From an uncultured Endozoicomonas sp. (lineage in GTDB: Bacteria > Pseudomonadota > Gammaproteobacteria > Pseudomonadales > Endozoicomonadaceae), in the NCBI RefSeq assembly GCF_947495845.1, contig NZ_CANMAO010000002.1:124001-188000 (forward strand): a stretch of 64,000 nucleotides of DNA. The letters run 5' to 3'. The position numbers and the translations under genes were made by a program. This document shows positions 31,601-40,612 of this stretch, one piece after another (position 1 is the stretch's first letter; every line of letters starts with the position of its first letter). The notes under the pieces are model-generated. The model ran no database searches. It was not told the DNA's origin and saw only the letters and a program-made list of their open reading frames with translations.

Positions 31601-32435
31601 ACTCACTGATCGCTTGCCGGGTAACGCTACGCTTGCCAATGTTCCGTTGTTGTCTGGAACGTATATGGTCAAGGCTGTAAACGCTTTCTCAAAATGGTCT
31701 GAAACGGCGGCAATAGTGGTATCCAATCTCGGCAATATGCTCAACTACAACCGGATTGTAGAGCGTGACGAGCCTAAAACATGGCCTGGTGAAAGTCATG
31801 GCGTTGTTATAGATCAAGGTACGCTGACGTTAAGCGGTAGCGGTGCATATTATGTGATGGATGAGCCTATCGACCTGAAGGCAGCCTTTACTGTTCGTCT
31901 AACCCTGCAAATGGATGGATCAGTTTACTTGCCCGACCTCATTGATGATCGAACGGATAAGATAGACGACTGGCCTATGTTCGATGGTCAAGACCCCGGC
32001 AACACTTCATTGATTTATGAGGTGTCGCAGACTGATGATGATCCTGCCAGTAGTTCGGCTAAATGGTCTGAATGGACTCAGTTTCTTGTCGGTGAGTTCA
32101 GGGCAAGAGCCTTCAGAATTCGCGTATCGCTGTCTACTGAAGATGAAAGCGCAGTTGGCACCATTGCAGGCCTGAAGCTGATTGCTGATGCTCCCGACAG
32201 GATAGAGCGCGGCGTTGGCATTGCCTGTCCTGCTGCTGGTTTGTCCGTTAAGTACAATCGGGCGTTTCTGGCTCCTGCTTCTGTTGGCATAACAGGCCAG
32301 GGAATGCAGGCCGGCGACAGGTTTGAGCAGAGTAACAGCACTGCTGAAGGATTTGATATTAAGTTCTTCAATAATGCCGGCTCAGCCATTGCCAGAACCT
32401 TTGACTACTTCGCTATCTCCTACGGCGAACAATAA
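28620..32435 (+). CDS. Central tail tip / host-specificity protein (gpJ-like) with FN3-like repeats
   Basis: A 1271-aa protein, expected at the tail tip where it contacts the host receptor. Residues 20-100 include a hydrophobic pair of segments. Then comes a hub-like region (DVILRYLRNDLEAADLEIDL near 215). From about residue 460 the chain is a series of beta-sandwich repeats of the fibronectin-III type (PEYELEYRL, SWKAGDDLAQSYELEYRLLS, LAPGDYYFRVRARLAGVSSP), and the last 200 residues form a receptor-proximal domain. The gene is near the end of the tail cluster and precedes the collar fibre, as expected. A terminator follows. Confidence 0.85.
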   Translation: MLPSVVDSVVSASSAPSSLLINSVMGFSSPAAVLNPGRKSSKGTAPEHRRQVVRGAMIPMVGVLGKTLVSGVAVHATGVGGWLHVVLALAGHKYSGKAVINDAPYFLKDEHKINLTRRSTAGGSYFTYNGNGINIAVYDGGQTDVSHLPTLQSAGWSNDMIGNGIVLAHIHLRDDKKLYPNGFPEFSFLLDASERIDSQQAPSLSSDVILRYLRNDLEAADLEIDLESFEAARIVCNEPVVTAAGANENRYTAGGAYDYDEAHSEILERLLQTCGGKLVYQYGRFSLYVATYYGEPVLELTEADIIGDVEITPMPERRDLANIIKGSYTDALSGYQSADFPEVGSERYLLEDGEELEDDFDLEFVQSSDQAQRLASLELNRHRLLTLKAPFNFRAFPAKVGRIIRLNTPTIGFNHPFMVESWEFDTKKGVALTLREDFAELWGDYIGAVPSRPPSTTLPGAGDIDPPSNGQIAEFQQFGDWIAELTWSHPFPGSVQRYYVTVDRMKADGENWIAETVASGETTSTRYRFTVPTDGQFRAIITAENAYGVVSDPYEYWYISSIPTLEITEISAESVDVTAYPARALIKWQVERLDSFDLDTVIFTVETRPFSGNAWLPVTKTSSVSCWVEGLAHGQHEIRVKAEPPFGSVTGWRVGSFTVEAVTVPVNLKVDPTEKDSTTAGVLSWMGAGQSFDVEMRKNGVLWAGGSVSTREWQVPACEPGVYSLRVRARAGDVVSDFAELDWKSAELPAPKNLVFNVTPQNAASSGLVSWQSGGASQFTSGYELHLIDNAGNIDLRTITQGTEYLLPVVLPGAYTVKVRAVSTSGAYFSPWAEDSGSISGLMAPKDLKAVESIVGAGATLQQSIAVSWKAGDDLAQSYELEYRLLSSDEWSGGYSGAATSAILTSLAPGDYYFRVRARLAGVSSPYAQTLVTVQGLERAPDNITGAQFRAISSTIALLSWDLMNDPTVLTGGSIQVRWTYHTGSAATWEAGVKLTDRLPGNATLANVPLLSGTYMVKAVNAFSKWSETAAIVVSNLGNMLNYNRIVERDEPKTWPGESHGVVIDQGTLTLSGSGAYYVMDEPIDLKAAFTVRLTLQMDGSVYLPDLIDDRTDKIDDWPMFDGQDPGNTSLIYEVSQTDDDPASSSAKWSEWTQFLVGEFRARAFRIRVSLSTEDESAVGTIAGLKLIADAPDRIERGVGIACPAAGLSVKYNRAFLAPASVGITGQGMQAGDRFEQSNSTAEGFDIKFFNNAGSAIARTFDYFAISYGEQ

Positions 32436-32456
32436 ACCTTTCTCCCTTCCCATATT

Positions 32457-32481
32457 GCCCGGTTCTTACCGGGCTTTTTTT
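32457..32481 (+). terminator. Intrinsic terminator before the tail fibre gene
   Basis: GCCCGGT pairs with ACCGGGC around TCTT, followed by TTTTTTT. Confidence 0.85.
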
Positions 32482-32493
32482 GCGTGGATTTCC

Positions 32494-33606
32494 ATGGTTG
32501 ATTACTACATAGATAACCAGTCTGGCGCATTGGTCAGGGCTGAGCTAAACGCTTTATTTGCTGCCATTCGATCCAGCAACGCGAATAGCGCAGCTCCCGC
32601 TACTGTTGCCGGTTTGATCTGGTTTGAGACAGATACAAATACCTTCTGGGGGCGTAACTCTGCAAACGATGCCTGGACAAAGTTTTATACAACTGACAAG
32701 AAGCCAACAAAGGTCGAGATTGGGTTGGGCAATGTTCCCAACTATTCGGCTACTGGTAGCCTGACAGATGGCAGTGCAAACAAGCTGGCTACTGCTGCAG
32801 CTACAAAAGCCCTGCAAGACAACAAGCTTGATAAAACGGCTACCGCTCCAAACTCAGCAAAGCTGAATAATCAGTCTGCCAGTTTTTACGCAACTGCTGA
32901 CCACGCTCATACGCCTTCTGATATTGGTGCGGCTCCTGCCAATCATAATCACAGTGCTTCTCAGCTTCCAAAAGCAAGCCCTACAGCTCAAGGTGTAGTC
33001 CAGCTATCAAACAGCACAACTGGGAAATCAGAATCAAAAGCAGCTACAGAATTAGCGGTAAGCCAGGCAAAGGCTGAGGCCATCGCTTCAAGTGTGTTTC
33101 CCGGCTTTATTGGGATGTTTGCTGGTACTGAAGAACAAATAGAACCGGGATGGCAGCTTTGCAATGGTCAGGGTGAAACATCTAACGGTATACCGATTCC
33201 AAATTTAAAAGACCGGTTTGTTATTGGTGCGGGTGGTGGCTATGACGTGGGAGCGACTGGAGGAAGTGTTAGTGCTACAACCGCAGTAGCGGGCAACCAC
33301 TCACACACTGTTTCAGTAGGTAATACCACCCTATCGTCGACTCAAATCCCAGCACATGGACATGCTGTAAAGGGCTACAGACTAAACTCAACAGGCAACT
33401 ACTACATAAAGGGCGTAGTAAACGACGGGTTTAACCAGTCAAGACCGGATAACAATTATTCCGGTGTTTCGAACGTTTCAACCTATAACGCTGGTAATTC
33501 AGGTTCACACAATCATAGTGGTATTTGTGCTGATGGTGGAAATCATTCACATACGGTTTCCACAATGTCGCCCTATTACGCGCTTTGTTACATCATTAAA
33601 CTTTAA
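32494..33606 (+). CDS. Tail fibre with phage collar domain
   Basis: A 370-aa protein. I start at ATG 32494 (MVDYYIDNQSGALVRAELNA), after the terminator; a longer reading starts inside the previous gene. A tail-fibre repeat-like region (DHAHTPSDIGAAPANHNHSA) leads to the collar block PGWQLCNGQGETSNGIPIPN, LKDRFVIGAGGGYDVGATGG. Glycine/His-rich C-terminal repeats (SGSHNHSGICADGGNHSHT) form the receptor tip. This is the adsorption fibre, with its chaperone candidate next. Confidence 0.88.
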   Translation: MVDYYIDNQSGALVRAELNALFAAIRSSNANSAAPATVAGLIWFETDTNTFWGRNSANDAWTKFYTTDKKPTKVEIGLGNVPNYSATGSLTDGSANKLATAAATKALQDNKLDKTATAPNSAKLNNQSASFYATADHAHTPSDIGAAPANHNHSASQLPKASPTAQGVVQLSNSTTGKSESKAATELAVSQAKAEAIASSVFPGFIGMFAGTEEQIEPGWQLCNGQGETSNGIPIPNLKDRFVIGAGGGYDVGATGGSVSATTAVAGNHSHTVSVGNTTLSSTQIPAHGHAVKGYRLNSTGNYYIKGVVNDGFNQSRPDNNYSGVSNVSTYNAGNSGSHNHSGICADGGNHSHTVSTMSPYYALCYIIKL

Positions 33607-33615
33607 GGGGTAACG

Positions 33616-34128
33616 ATGGATATTCAGCGACTAACCGTTATCACAGATGATCAGCTCGTTGTTGTTGATAATTACAGCGAAACAATGCCGCTAGACCTGC
33701 CCGAAGAAATACATGCCATCCAGTGGCAGGCAGGTAAAGGTGAGGTCGAATACCTGGATGGCCGGCCTAATAAGCCGTTCACTGACTTGGCTCCATTTAT
33801 GGAGTTGATAGAAGATCATGCAAGAAGAAAGGCAGAGGCGTTAAAACCACCTGAGCCGCCTACTGGCGAAGAGCTTGCTGAAATAAAGAAAGGCTGGCGA
33901 AACAGTGAAATTCAGAATGTTGCTCAACGTATCGACCAATACAAAAACGATAAGGATTTTGGCGGCAACACCTTTCCTTATCAGGTCAATGGAAGCAAAG
34001 AGCAAGCGGCTCTCCAGCTAAACTCATACCGGCTTGACCTTATCACTTGGACAGATCAGCCAGGCTTTGAAGAAACAGAGCCACCAAAAGCCCCGGAGTT
34101 CTGGAAGCCTGCACCTTACTGGTGGTAG
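33616..34128 (+). CDS. Tail fibre assembly chaperone-like protein
   Basis: A 170-aa protein directly after the fibre gene. Beta-rich N-terminus (RLTVITDDQLVVVDNYSETM) and helical C-terminus (DHARRKAEALKPPEPPTGEE), with the ending EFWKPAPYWW. Position and composition fit the DUF4376/fibre-assembly group that helps the collar fibre fold. AAGGGG precedes ATG 33616. Confidence 0.6.
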   Translation: MDIQRLTVITDDQLVVVDNYSETMPLDLPEEIHAIQWQAGKGEVEYLDGRPNKPFTDLAPFMELIEDHARRKAEALKPPEPPTGEELAEIKKGWRNSEIQNVAQRIDQYKNDKDFGGNTFPYQVNGSKEQAALQLNSYRLDLITWTDQPGFEETEPPKAPEFWKPAPYWW

Positions 34129-34135
34129 CAGTAAA

Positions 34136-34351
34136 TCAAGTTTTCCAGCCAAGCAATTCATTGGGCGAAGTGTCAAGGATGACGCAGAGCTGACAGAACT
34201 TATCAAGCCTTGGTAATGCCTTACCATATACCCACTTATGAACAGCAGGCTGAGATACGTCCAGTGATTTGGCTATCCTTCTCTCGCTGATCTTCTTCCG
34301 TGTCATTGCTGCCAGTAATTGCCCTGGGAACTGATGGCACAAAACAAACAC
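34136..34351 (-). CDS. XRE-type helix-turn-helix regulator
   Basis: A 71-aa protein that is one helix-turn-helix domain: QLLAAMTRKKISERRIAKSL, then SQPAVHKWVYGKALPRLDKF. I use GTG 34351 because the first helix (LLAAM) is needed for the fold; the internal ATG would remove it. It is convergent with the late genes at the prophage's right end. It may act as a second regulator of lysogeny or belong to the host. Confidence 0.7.
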   Translation of the reverse strand: MFVLCHQFPGQLLAAMTRKKISERRIAKSLDVSQPAVHKWVYGKALPRLDKFCQLCVILDTSPNELLGWKT

Positions 34352-34478
34352 CTATTATTTTTCGAGTATCACTCAATAACCTGAGGTTATACTTTTTAAA
34401 AAAATTGATCTGCGTCAATAGTCGGTTTTGGCTTAGTCTTTATGATTTGCGTACATTTCACACAGGCGAGATTATGTG

Positions 34479-34664
34479 ATGCAACAATCAGCGAACATCT
34501 TAAAAAAACTGCACGCTTTAGCCAGCTCAGCCAAAAAAGACCACTCAGCACGCTACGAATGTTTTGAAAGTACAGACGATCTTGCAGCGATGACCAAGCT
34601 TGATTTTGCTATTGGAATGATCAATGAGGTAATCAGCCAGTTAGAAGAAAAACTGTCCGACTGA
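34479..34664 (+). CDS. Hypothetical helical protein near right end
   Basis: A 61-aa helical, charged protein (MQQSANILKKLHALASSAKK). ATG 34479 is preceded by an AGGCGAG-like site; GTG 34476 adds one codon. It diverges from the XRE gene, with about 125 bp between, so a shared operator is possible. No family recognised. Confidence 0.5.
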   Translation: MQQSANILKKLHALASSAKKDHSARYECFESTDDLAAMTKLDFAIGMINEVISQLEEKLSD

Positions 34665-34856
34665 CTTTTATTATTGAAATGGTGCCGGGAGCTGGTAAGA
34701 GCTTAAGGCACTCTCCTGATTTTTCCCGCAAGCGGTCTTTTATAGATCAGGACACCCGGCTCTAAAGCCGTGCAATCTGATCGGGAACCTGTCCCGCCCT
34801 AAAGTGCTACCAACACCGTCAGACGACGACGGGACAAGTATTGCCGCAAATATGCG

Positions 34857-34887
34857 ACCGGTCAAATGATAGACCGGTTTTTTTATG
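34857..34887 (+). terminator. Intrinsic terminator at prophage right end
   Basis: ACCGGTC pairs with GACCGGT around AAATGATA, followed by TTTTTT. It probably ends late transcription before host genes. Confidence 0.8.
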
Positions 34888-34914
34888 CCCTCAAAACTTG
34901 TCTTTGTTTTGGCA

Positions 34915-34942
34915 TGCCAAGTCTGCCAAGTTTTTGCCAAGT
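34915..34942. repeat. Three TGCCAAGT direct repeats, possible integrase arm sites
   Basis: TGCCAAGT occurs at 34915, 34924 and 34935, spaced 9 and 11 bp, close to one helical turn. Short direct repeats like these near phage ends often bind the integrase N-terminal domain. Confidence 0.35.
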
Positions 34943-35266
34943 TTTTATATCGTTTTGTAGCGGTGTATGCGGAAAACTGGAAATGCTGATCAGGTGATGA
35001 TTTATCGGTAAGCTGCTGATACTTCGCTGCATAGCAGGAATTTCAACCAAAAAGAAACCCGCGCTTCTGGGGGAAGAAGACACGGGCTAAGACCATTTAG
35101 GAGTAAACATTTGGCACACAATCAACGTGCCACAGTCATATAGACCAAGACTGATTCAATCGTAGGGGGGAGTCGATCAAAATCAGCATGGTAATTATGG
35201 ATCAAATTTCTAATACATCCACTCGAATTTAATATCTTTTCACGATATTAAGAATATCTTTACTTG

Positions 35267-35551
35267 TTAACTGATTATGACTGGGCGCAACAGCTGCTCA
35301 AACAGCTCATCGCAGCGTTGAGCCAACACTCTGTCTTTCTCAAAAACACCGCTCCCCTGTTTTGACTGATGAGTTCCCCAGGCAACGACAACCTTGCCCC
35401 ATTCAACAACCATACGGGGATGATGCCCATTCAACTCAGCCAAACAGGCAACGGCATTGGCAAAGGCGAGCGCCGTGGAATACTTTTTAAAGGCGTAAGT
35501 GCGCTCAATATGCTCGATATCATCATATCGACAAATGTTCCAATCCTTCAT
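35267..35551 (-). CDS. phhB: Pterin-4a-carbinolamine dehydratase
   Basis: Dehydrates 4a-hydroxytetrahydrobiopterin to recycle the pterin cofactor of phenylalanine hydroxylase. The 94-aa protein has the family's marks: HIERTYAFKKYSTALAFANA, the catalytic ELNGHHPRMVVEWGKVVVAW with the His pair, then GTHQSKQGS. First host gene beyond the prophage. The usual phhA partner is not in the window, so the role here may be moonlighting or general pterin recycling. Confidence 0.9.
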   Translation of the reverse strand: MKDWNICRYDDIEHIERTYAFKKYSTALAFANAVACLAELNGHHPRMVVEWGKVVVAWGTHQSKQGSGVFEKDRVLAQRCDELFEQLLRPVIIS

Positions 35552-35748
35552 GTATGCGCTCCCGCTGAAAGCTCAAATGAACTTAATGATTGATTTCACA
35601 GGATAGAAGGGATGCCAGCAACAGGAAAGGAATTTGTGCAAGGAAAAGGGAATATATCAATACTTCCGGCAACAACACAAAGCATGGGATTGGGTGGTTG
35701 CCGGTTATTGGGAATAGACGCTGCGATAGGCCTACTCCAAGACCAGAA

Positions 35749-36150
35749 TCAGGCTTCTGCTTCAGCCTCTTCGGTTTTCTCGGATTCAGCTTTCAGCTGC
35801 TCCAGCTCCTGATTGGCGGTATTCAGTTGCTGAGTCAATTGCTTCTGCTTGGTTTTCAGTGTTGCATTTTCGCCGGTCAGGGTGCGGTTTTGCTCCTGTA
35901 GACGCTTCACCTGCTTCTTCATGCGATCAGGATTGCTGGCGCGCAACTCCTTCAGTTCGCTCTCCATGTTTTTCAGCTGGGCTGCAGACTTTTCAGCTTT
36001 CTTTTCCGCTGTTTCCAGACGGGATTTCAGCTGACTGACTTCCTTGTTGTGTTGCTCTGTAATTTCAATAAGAGCGGCAAGACGCTGCTGTTCAATGATA
36101 TCCATCTCATTGTTGGTATCAATATTTCCGCCCATGCTCAGGGTACCCAT
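35749..36150 (-). CDS. Coiled-coil protein of unknown function
   Basis: A 133-aa protein. From about residue 18 to 125 nearly every residue fits a long coiled coil (EQHNKEVSQLKSRLETAEKK, LQEQNRTLTGENATLKTKQK), with an acidic tail (ESEKTEEAEAEA). I start at ATG 36150 because GGAGG lies 11 bases upstream; ATG 36177 is the alternative. No signal peptide. Probably a host gene. Function unknown. Confidence 0.6.
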   Translation of the reverse strand: MGTLSMGGNIDTNNEMDIIEQQRLAALIEITEQHNKEVSQLKSRLETAEKKAEKSAAQLKNMESELKELRASNPDRMKKQVKRLQEQNRTLTGENATLKTKQKQLTQQLNTANQELEQLKAESEKTEEAEAEA

Positions 36151-36459
36151 AGATGTGATTTCCTCCAGGAAATTCATTTGTCAGAAAAAGGGATAATACT
36201 TGCACCAGCGCACATAAAGTACACAGTAGTGTCGGTAGAAAAATTAAGTAGATCTGAATTATTCTTCATTAAGCGGCTGGTAGAAAGCAGAGTATCAAAT
36301 AGATTAGGCGTGGCATTCTAATACATTAATTTGGACAATAAAAGCATTGCTCTGCAAAATAGTTGTATCAGGCCATGTTTTAACGGAGATCAGTTTACAC
36401 GGCCAGCCTGATTTAACAACCTTTTTAACGCAGTTTTTAACAAAGGCAAGCCACAAACT
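36151..36459. other. Intergenic region upstream of aat
   Basis: An AT-rich 309-bp gap between divergent genes (coiled-coil gene leftward, aat rightward). It should hold two promoters. I see no clear -35/-10 pair, repeat or RNA. Confidence 0.3.
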
Positions 36460-37179
36460 ATGCAAGAAATTCTGACATTGCTGGCAGATTCAAACATTCT
36501 CTTCCCTGATCCTGAAAAAGCATTGGATGAACCGGACGGACTGCTGGCCGTTGGCGGGAACCTGAGCATTGATACATTACTGCAGGCTTATCATAAGGGA
36601 ATATTTCCATGGTTCAGCGAGGACGACCCTATTCTCTGGTGGTCTCCCAGCGAAAGAATGGTGCTGCACCCTGATCAATTCCATATTTCAAAATCCCTAC
36701 TTAAATTACTGCGTAAAAGTAAGTATCAGGTCACTATGGATCATGATTTCTCCGGCGTTATCCATCACTGCTCCACTTCGCGACAGAGCCAGGAAGGCAC
36801 CTGGATCACTGATGAAATGATGGCCGCCTACATTGATTTACACCGTGCCGGTTATGCCCATTCAGTCGAGGTCTGGCATGAGCAAACGTTAGTCGGCGGG
36901 TTGTACGGTGTTTCACTGGGAAGTTTATTTTTTGGGGAGTCCATGTTCAGTCTGCAAAGCAACACCTCAAAGATAGCCTTTGCCGCGCTGGCAAATCAGT
37001 TGCACCAATGGGGTTTTAAATTGATTGATTGCCAAATGCACTCGACTCATCTTGCATCACTGGGCGCCGTCACCATGCCTCGACAGGAGTTTACCGGATA
37101 TCTCAACCGCTATTGCCGAACAACGCCCACAGGTGCACACTGGAAGAAAGCATGGCAATGGATTGACCATCAACAATGA
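36460..37179 (+). CDS. aat: Leucyl/phenylalanyl-tRNA-protein transferase
   Basis: Attaches Leu or Phe from tRNA to proteins with N-terminal Lys or Arg, tagging them for ClpS-ClpAP. The 239-aa protein has FPDPEKALDEPDGLLAVGGN, then the hallmark GIFPWFSEDDPILWWSPSER and the C-terminal core (GVSLGSLFFGESMFSLQSNT, LIDCQMHSTHLASLGA). The stop overlaps the bpt start by 4 nt. clpA and clpS lie close by, making a local N-degron group. Confidence 0.96.
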   Translation: MQEILTLLADSNILFPDPEKALDEPDGLLAVGGNLSIDTLLQAYHKGIFPWFSEDDPILWWSPSERMVLHPDQFHISKSLLKLLRKSKYQVTMDHDFSGVIHHCSTSRQSQEGTWITDEMMAAYIDLHRAGYAHSVEVWHEQTLVGGLYGVSLGSLFFGESMFSLQSNTSKIAFAALANQLHQWGFKLIDCQMHSTHLASLGAVTMPRQEFTGYLNRYCRTTPTGAHWKKAWQWIDHQQ

Positions 37180-37883
37180 GTGAACATAAAAACATTAAAT
37201 TTTATGCCACACAGCCTCATCAGTGCAGTTATCTACCGGATGAAGAGGCGACCACCCTTTTTATTGACCCTGATATCACCACCGATCAGGCACTTTGCAG
37301 TAATTTATCCAATCTGGGGTTTCGCCGGAGTGGCCAACATTTATACCGGCCGCACTGCAACCAATGCAATGCCTGCATTGCATCCCGCATTCCAGCGACT
37401 GATTTCTCCATGCGCAGAACTCAGAGAAAGGTATGGTCAAGGAATAGCGATCTAAAGGTCGAAAAACGAACCCCGGAGTATTGTCATGAGCACTATGATT
37501 TGTATGAACAATACATCAATCAGTGCCATCATGATGGCGATATGTACCCGGCAACCGTTGAACAATACTCAGCATTTCTGATTGATAATCCCGGGTTTAC
37601 GTCCTTTTATGAGTTTCGCCTGCAAGGGGAACTATTGGCAGTGTCTGTGGTGGATGAATTACAGAATGCTTTTTCGGCAATCTATACCTACTACAGTCCA
37701 AAATATTCAAACCGAAGTTTGGGTAAATACTGTATCCTCTGGTTAATTCATCAGGCTAAGCAACAGCAGATAGATTACGTACACCTTGGGTACTGGATCA
37801 AAAACAGCCAGAAAATGAATTACAAAATTGAATTCCGACCCATAGAGCTATACATCAACCAGCAATGGCAGCTTTTGAAGTAA
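37176..37883 (+). CDS. bpt: Aspartate/glutamate leucyltransferase
   Basis: Transfers Leu to proteins with N-terminal Asp or Glu, complementing Aat in the N-degron pathway. The 235-aa protein has YRPHCNQCNACIASRIPATD (the conserved Cys cluster), the core segment YHEHYDLYEQYINQCHHDGD-like near residue 105, and VHLGYWIKNSQKMNYKIEFR near the C-terminus. Overlaps aat by 4 nt, so the two are co-translated. Confidence 0.95.
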   Translation: MSEHKNIKFYATQPHQCSYLPDEEATTLFIDPDITTDQALCSNLSNLGFRRSGQHLYRPHCNQCNACIASRIPATDFSMRRTQRKVWSRNSDLKVEKRTPEYCHEHYDLYEQYINQCHHDGDMYPATVEQYSAFLIDNPGFTSFYEFRLQGELLAVSVVDELQNAFSAIYTYYSPKYSNRSLGKYCILWLIHQAKQQQIDYVHLGYWIKNSQKMNYKIEFRPIELYINQQWQLLK

Positions 37884-38015
37884 GGAAAAAAGCACAGAAA
37901 TAACGCGACAAATCACTGCCATACACCAAGGGTACTTTGCTTTACAAATTATTTTCAGGCAGAATGCCCAGCAAAATCAATCACGCCGTACTAACACCTC
38001 TGAGGTAGCTATTTA

Positions 38016-38234
38016 ATGGCAAAAGAAGAAAGTCTGGAAATGGAGGGTGTCGTTATCGATACCCTCCCTAACACAATGTTCCGTGTAGAACTGGAAAATG
38101 GGCACGTCGTCACCGCTCATATTTCAGGAAAAATGCGCAAAAACTACATTCGCATCCTGACTGGAGACAAGGTAAAGGTTGAACTGACACCTTACGATCT
38201 GACCAAAGGTCGCATCACTTACCGTTCTCGTTAA
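38016..38234 (+). CDS. infA: Translation initiation factor IF-1
   Basis: A 72-aa single OB-fold factor that occupies the ribosomal A site during initiation. The sequence is canonical: [20 protein letters not shown], then [20 protein letters not shown] and [18 protein letters not shown]. Essential gene, followed by a strong terminator and convergent with clpA. Confidence 0.97.
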   Translation: MAKEESLEMEGVVIDTLPNTMFRVELENGHVVTAHISGKMRKNYIRILTGDKVKVELTPYDLTKGRITYRSR

Positions 38235-38260
38235 ACAGGGGCCTTAAGCCCCTGTTTTTC
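38235..38260 (+). terminator. Intrinsic terminator after infA
   Basis: ACAGGGGC pairs with GCCCCTGT around a short loop (CTTAA), followed by TTTTC. It separates infA from convergent clpA. Confidence 0.88.
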
Positions 38261-38285
38261 TATCTACTGTCTAAACGTCCTACCG

Positions 38286-40592
38286 TCACTCTCCACTGTC
38301 CATCGCTTCGAGATCCGTTGTGCGCTGTTTCGTAGGTTCGTACTTCAAATGCAACTTTCCTTTGCGGACCGTCACCTTCACCATTCCACCCCGCTCCGCC
38401 AGCTTGCCGAACAGAATCTGCTCAGCCAATGGTTTCTTGAGATGCTCCTGAATAACACGACCCATCGGGCGTGCACCCATTTGGCGATCAAAGCCTTCTT
38501 CGGATAACCAACTACGAGCCTTATCATCCACATCCAACTGGACCATTTTCTCATCCAATTGGGCTTGAAGCTCGGTCAGGAACTTATCAACCACATGCTT
38601 GATGATGTCATCATTCAGTGCACCAAATGGAATGATAGAGTCCAGGCGATTCCTGAATTCAGGCGTAAATGTCTTCTTGATTGCCTCAGTACCATCAGTA
38701 ACATGATCCTGCTCAAGGAAGCCAATGGAGCTTCGGGTCATTTTTTCTGCACCGGCATTGGTGGTCATAATCACAATAACATTACGGAAATCAGCCTTAC
38801 GACCATTGTTGTCTGTTAGTGTTCCATGATCCATGACCTGCAACAAAAGGTTGAAAACATCAGAGTGCCCTTTTTCAATCTCATCCAGCAACAGCACGCA
38901 ATGTGGCGTTTTATTGATGGCTTCTGTCAGCAGACCGCCCTGATCAAAACCCACATAACCCGGAGGCGCACCAATCAAACGGGACACGGTATGGGCTTCC
39001 ATGTACTCAGACATATCAAAGCGCACCAGCTCAATACCTAACGCCTTGGCTAACTGACGACAGACTTCCGTTTTACCAACCCCCGTCGGACCGGAAAACA
39101 AGAAGGAACCCACCGGCTTTTCTGGTGCTTTTAATCCTGCTCTGGAAAGCTTGATTGCAGTAGACAGCGAAGTAATGGCTTCATCTTGACCAAACACAAC
39201 CATCTTCAAGTTGCGCTCAAGCTTACCAAGTAATTCTTTGTCAGACGAAGAAACCGATTTAGGCGGAATCCTTGCCATCTTGGCAACAATGCTTTCAACA
39301 TCATCAACATCAATCACTTTCTTCCGCTGATCTTCAGGCTGAAGACGCTGATACGCACCGGCCTCGTCAATAACGTCAATGGCTTTATCCGGCATATGAC
39401 GATCATTAATGTAGCGCCCTGCCAACTCAGCGGCAGCCTTTAATGCTGCATCCTGATATTCAATGCAATGATGCTCTTCAAACTTTTTCTTCAGGCCAAG
39501 TAATATCTGAAAGGTGTCTTCTACATCCGGCTCGACGATATCCACTTTTTGGAATCGTCTGGCAAGGGCTCTATCTTTTTCAAAGATCCCTCGAAATTCC
39601 TGGAAGGTCGTCGAACCCACACAACGAAGTTCACCGGATGTCAGCATCGGTTTTAGAAGGTTAGATGCATCCATAACACCGCCAGAAGCTGCACCGGCAC
39701 CAATGATGGTATGAATCTCATCAATAAACAGAATCGCATGATCCAGTTTTTTCAGCTCACCCAGCAACTGTTTGAAACGCTTTTCAAAATCACCGCGATA
39801 TTTGGTGCCGGCAAGTAATGAACCTAGATCCAGGGAATACACAACACTCTCAGAGAGCACTTCTGGCACTTCACCATCGACAATTCTACGAGCCAAACCT
39901 TCAGCAATCGCCGTCTTACCAACACCCGCCTCACCAACAAGAAGCGGATTATTCTTACGACGCCGGGTCAGAATCTGACAAACACGCTCAACTTCATCAG
40001 CACGACCCACCAGTGGATCTATCCGACCTAAACGAGCCTGCTCGTTTAAATCAGATGCGTACAGTTTTAATGGATTCTTCGATTTACCAGAGCTGGTAGG
40101 CTCTGATTCCATTTCTTCTGAAAGATCATGCCCAATTTCTTCCAGTTCCTGCCCAGGGGTTTTGGCAATACCATGGGCTATGAAATTGACCACATCAATT
40201 CGGGCAACGTCCTGCTGTTTCAAAAAATAAACAGCCTGGCTTTCCTGCTCACTAAAGATGGCCACGAGAACATTGGCGCCAGTGACTTCTTTCTTGCCTG
40301 AACTCTGTACATGAAAAACCGCACGCTGCAGCACTCGCTGAAAACCCAATGTAGGTTGAGTTTCACGTTCAGAGTCACCGTCGGGAATTAAAGGTGTCGT
40401 GGAACTGACAAACTCCATCAAATCCTGACGGAGCTTTTTGAGATCGATACCGCAGGAAATCAGCACTCTTGAGGCCGATTCATTATCGAGAAGAGCCAGC
40501 AAGAGGTGTTCAACCGTCATAAATTCATGTCGGTTTTCCCTGGCATCTTTAAATGCATTATTCAGTGTCGCTTCGAGATCTTTGTTGAGCAT
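38286..40592 (-). CDS. clpA: ATP-dependent Clp protease ATP-binding subunit ClpA
   Basis: AAA+ unfoldase that feeds substrates, including N-degron proteins delivered by ClpS, to the ClpP peptidase. The 768-aa protein has the N-domain ([20 protein letters not shown]), first AAA module with Walker [14 protein letters not shown] and Walker [15 protein letters not shown], and the second with [10 protein letters not shown] and [19 protein letters not shown] near the C-terminal third is the ClpP-binding loop. I start at ATG 40592 ([12 protein letters not shown]), which aligns with known ClpA N-termini; TTG 40601 adds three codons. It forms the clpS-clpA operon. Confidence 0.97.
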   Translation of the reverse strand: MLNKDLEATLNNAFKDARENRHEFMTVEHLLLALLDNESASRVLISCGIDLKKLRQDLMEFVSSTTPLIPDGDSERETQPTLGFQRVLQRAVFHVQSSGKKEVTGANVLVAIFSEQESQAVYFLKQQDVARIDVVNFIAHGIAKTPGQELEEIGHDLSEEMESEPTSSGKSKNPLKLYASDLNEQARLGRIDPLVGRADEVERVCQILTRRRKNNPLLVGEAGVGKTAIAEGLARRIVDGEVPEVLSESVVYSLDLGSLLAGTKYRGDFEKRFKQLLGELKKLDHAILFIDEIHTIIGAGAASGGVMDASNLLKPMLTSGELRCVGSTTFQEFRGIFEKDRALARRFQKVDIVEPDVEDTFQILLGLKKKFEEHHCIEYQDAALKAAAELAGRYINDRHMPDKAIDVIDEAGAYQRLQPEDQRKKVIDVDDVESIVAKMARIPPKSVSSSDKELLGKLERNLKMVVFGQDEAITSLSTAIKLSRAGLKAPEKPVGSFLFSGPTGVGKTEVCRQLAKALGIELVRFDMSEYMEAHTVSRLIGAPPGYVGFDQGGLLTEAINKTPHCVLLLDEIEKGHSDVFNLLLQVMDHGTLTDNNGRKADFRNVIVIMTTNAGAEKMTRSSIGFLEQDHVTDGTEAIKKTFTPEFRNRLDSIIPFGALNDDIIKHVVDKFLTELQAQLDEKMVQLDVDDKARSWLSEEGFDRQMGARPMGRVIQEHLKKPLAEQILFGKLAERGGMVKVTVRKGKLHLKYEPTKQRTTDLEAMDSGE

Positions 40593-40612
40593 ATGGTTCA
40601 ACCTTGAAAATG

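Larger units (their letters stand above)
34665..35266. other. Prophage right boundary, no supported gene
   Basis: No convincing gene in this 600-bp stretch. It holds a terminator (34857-34887) and three TGCCAAGT repeats (34915-34942), and at 35238-35252 a GATATT/AATATC palindrome next to phhB. The transition from phage to host genes occurs here. No tRNA or matching left copy is visible, so I cannot place attR. Confidence 0.5.

Noticed and set aside
34740-34940. Minus-strand frame of 66 codons at the prophage end
   Set aside because: Runs through a terminator hairpin and repeat region, without start signals.
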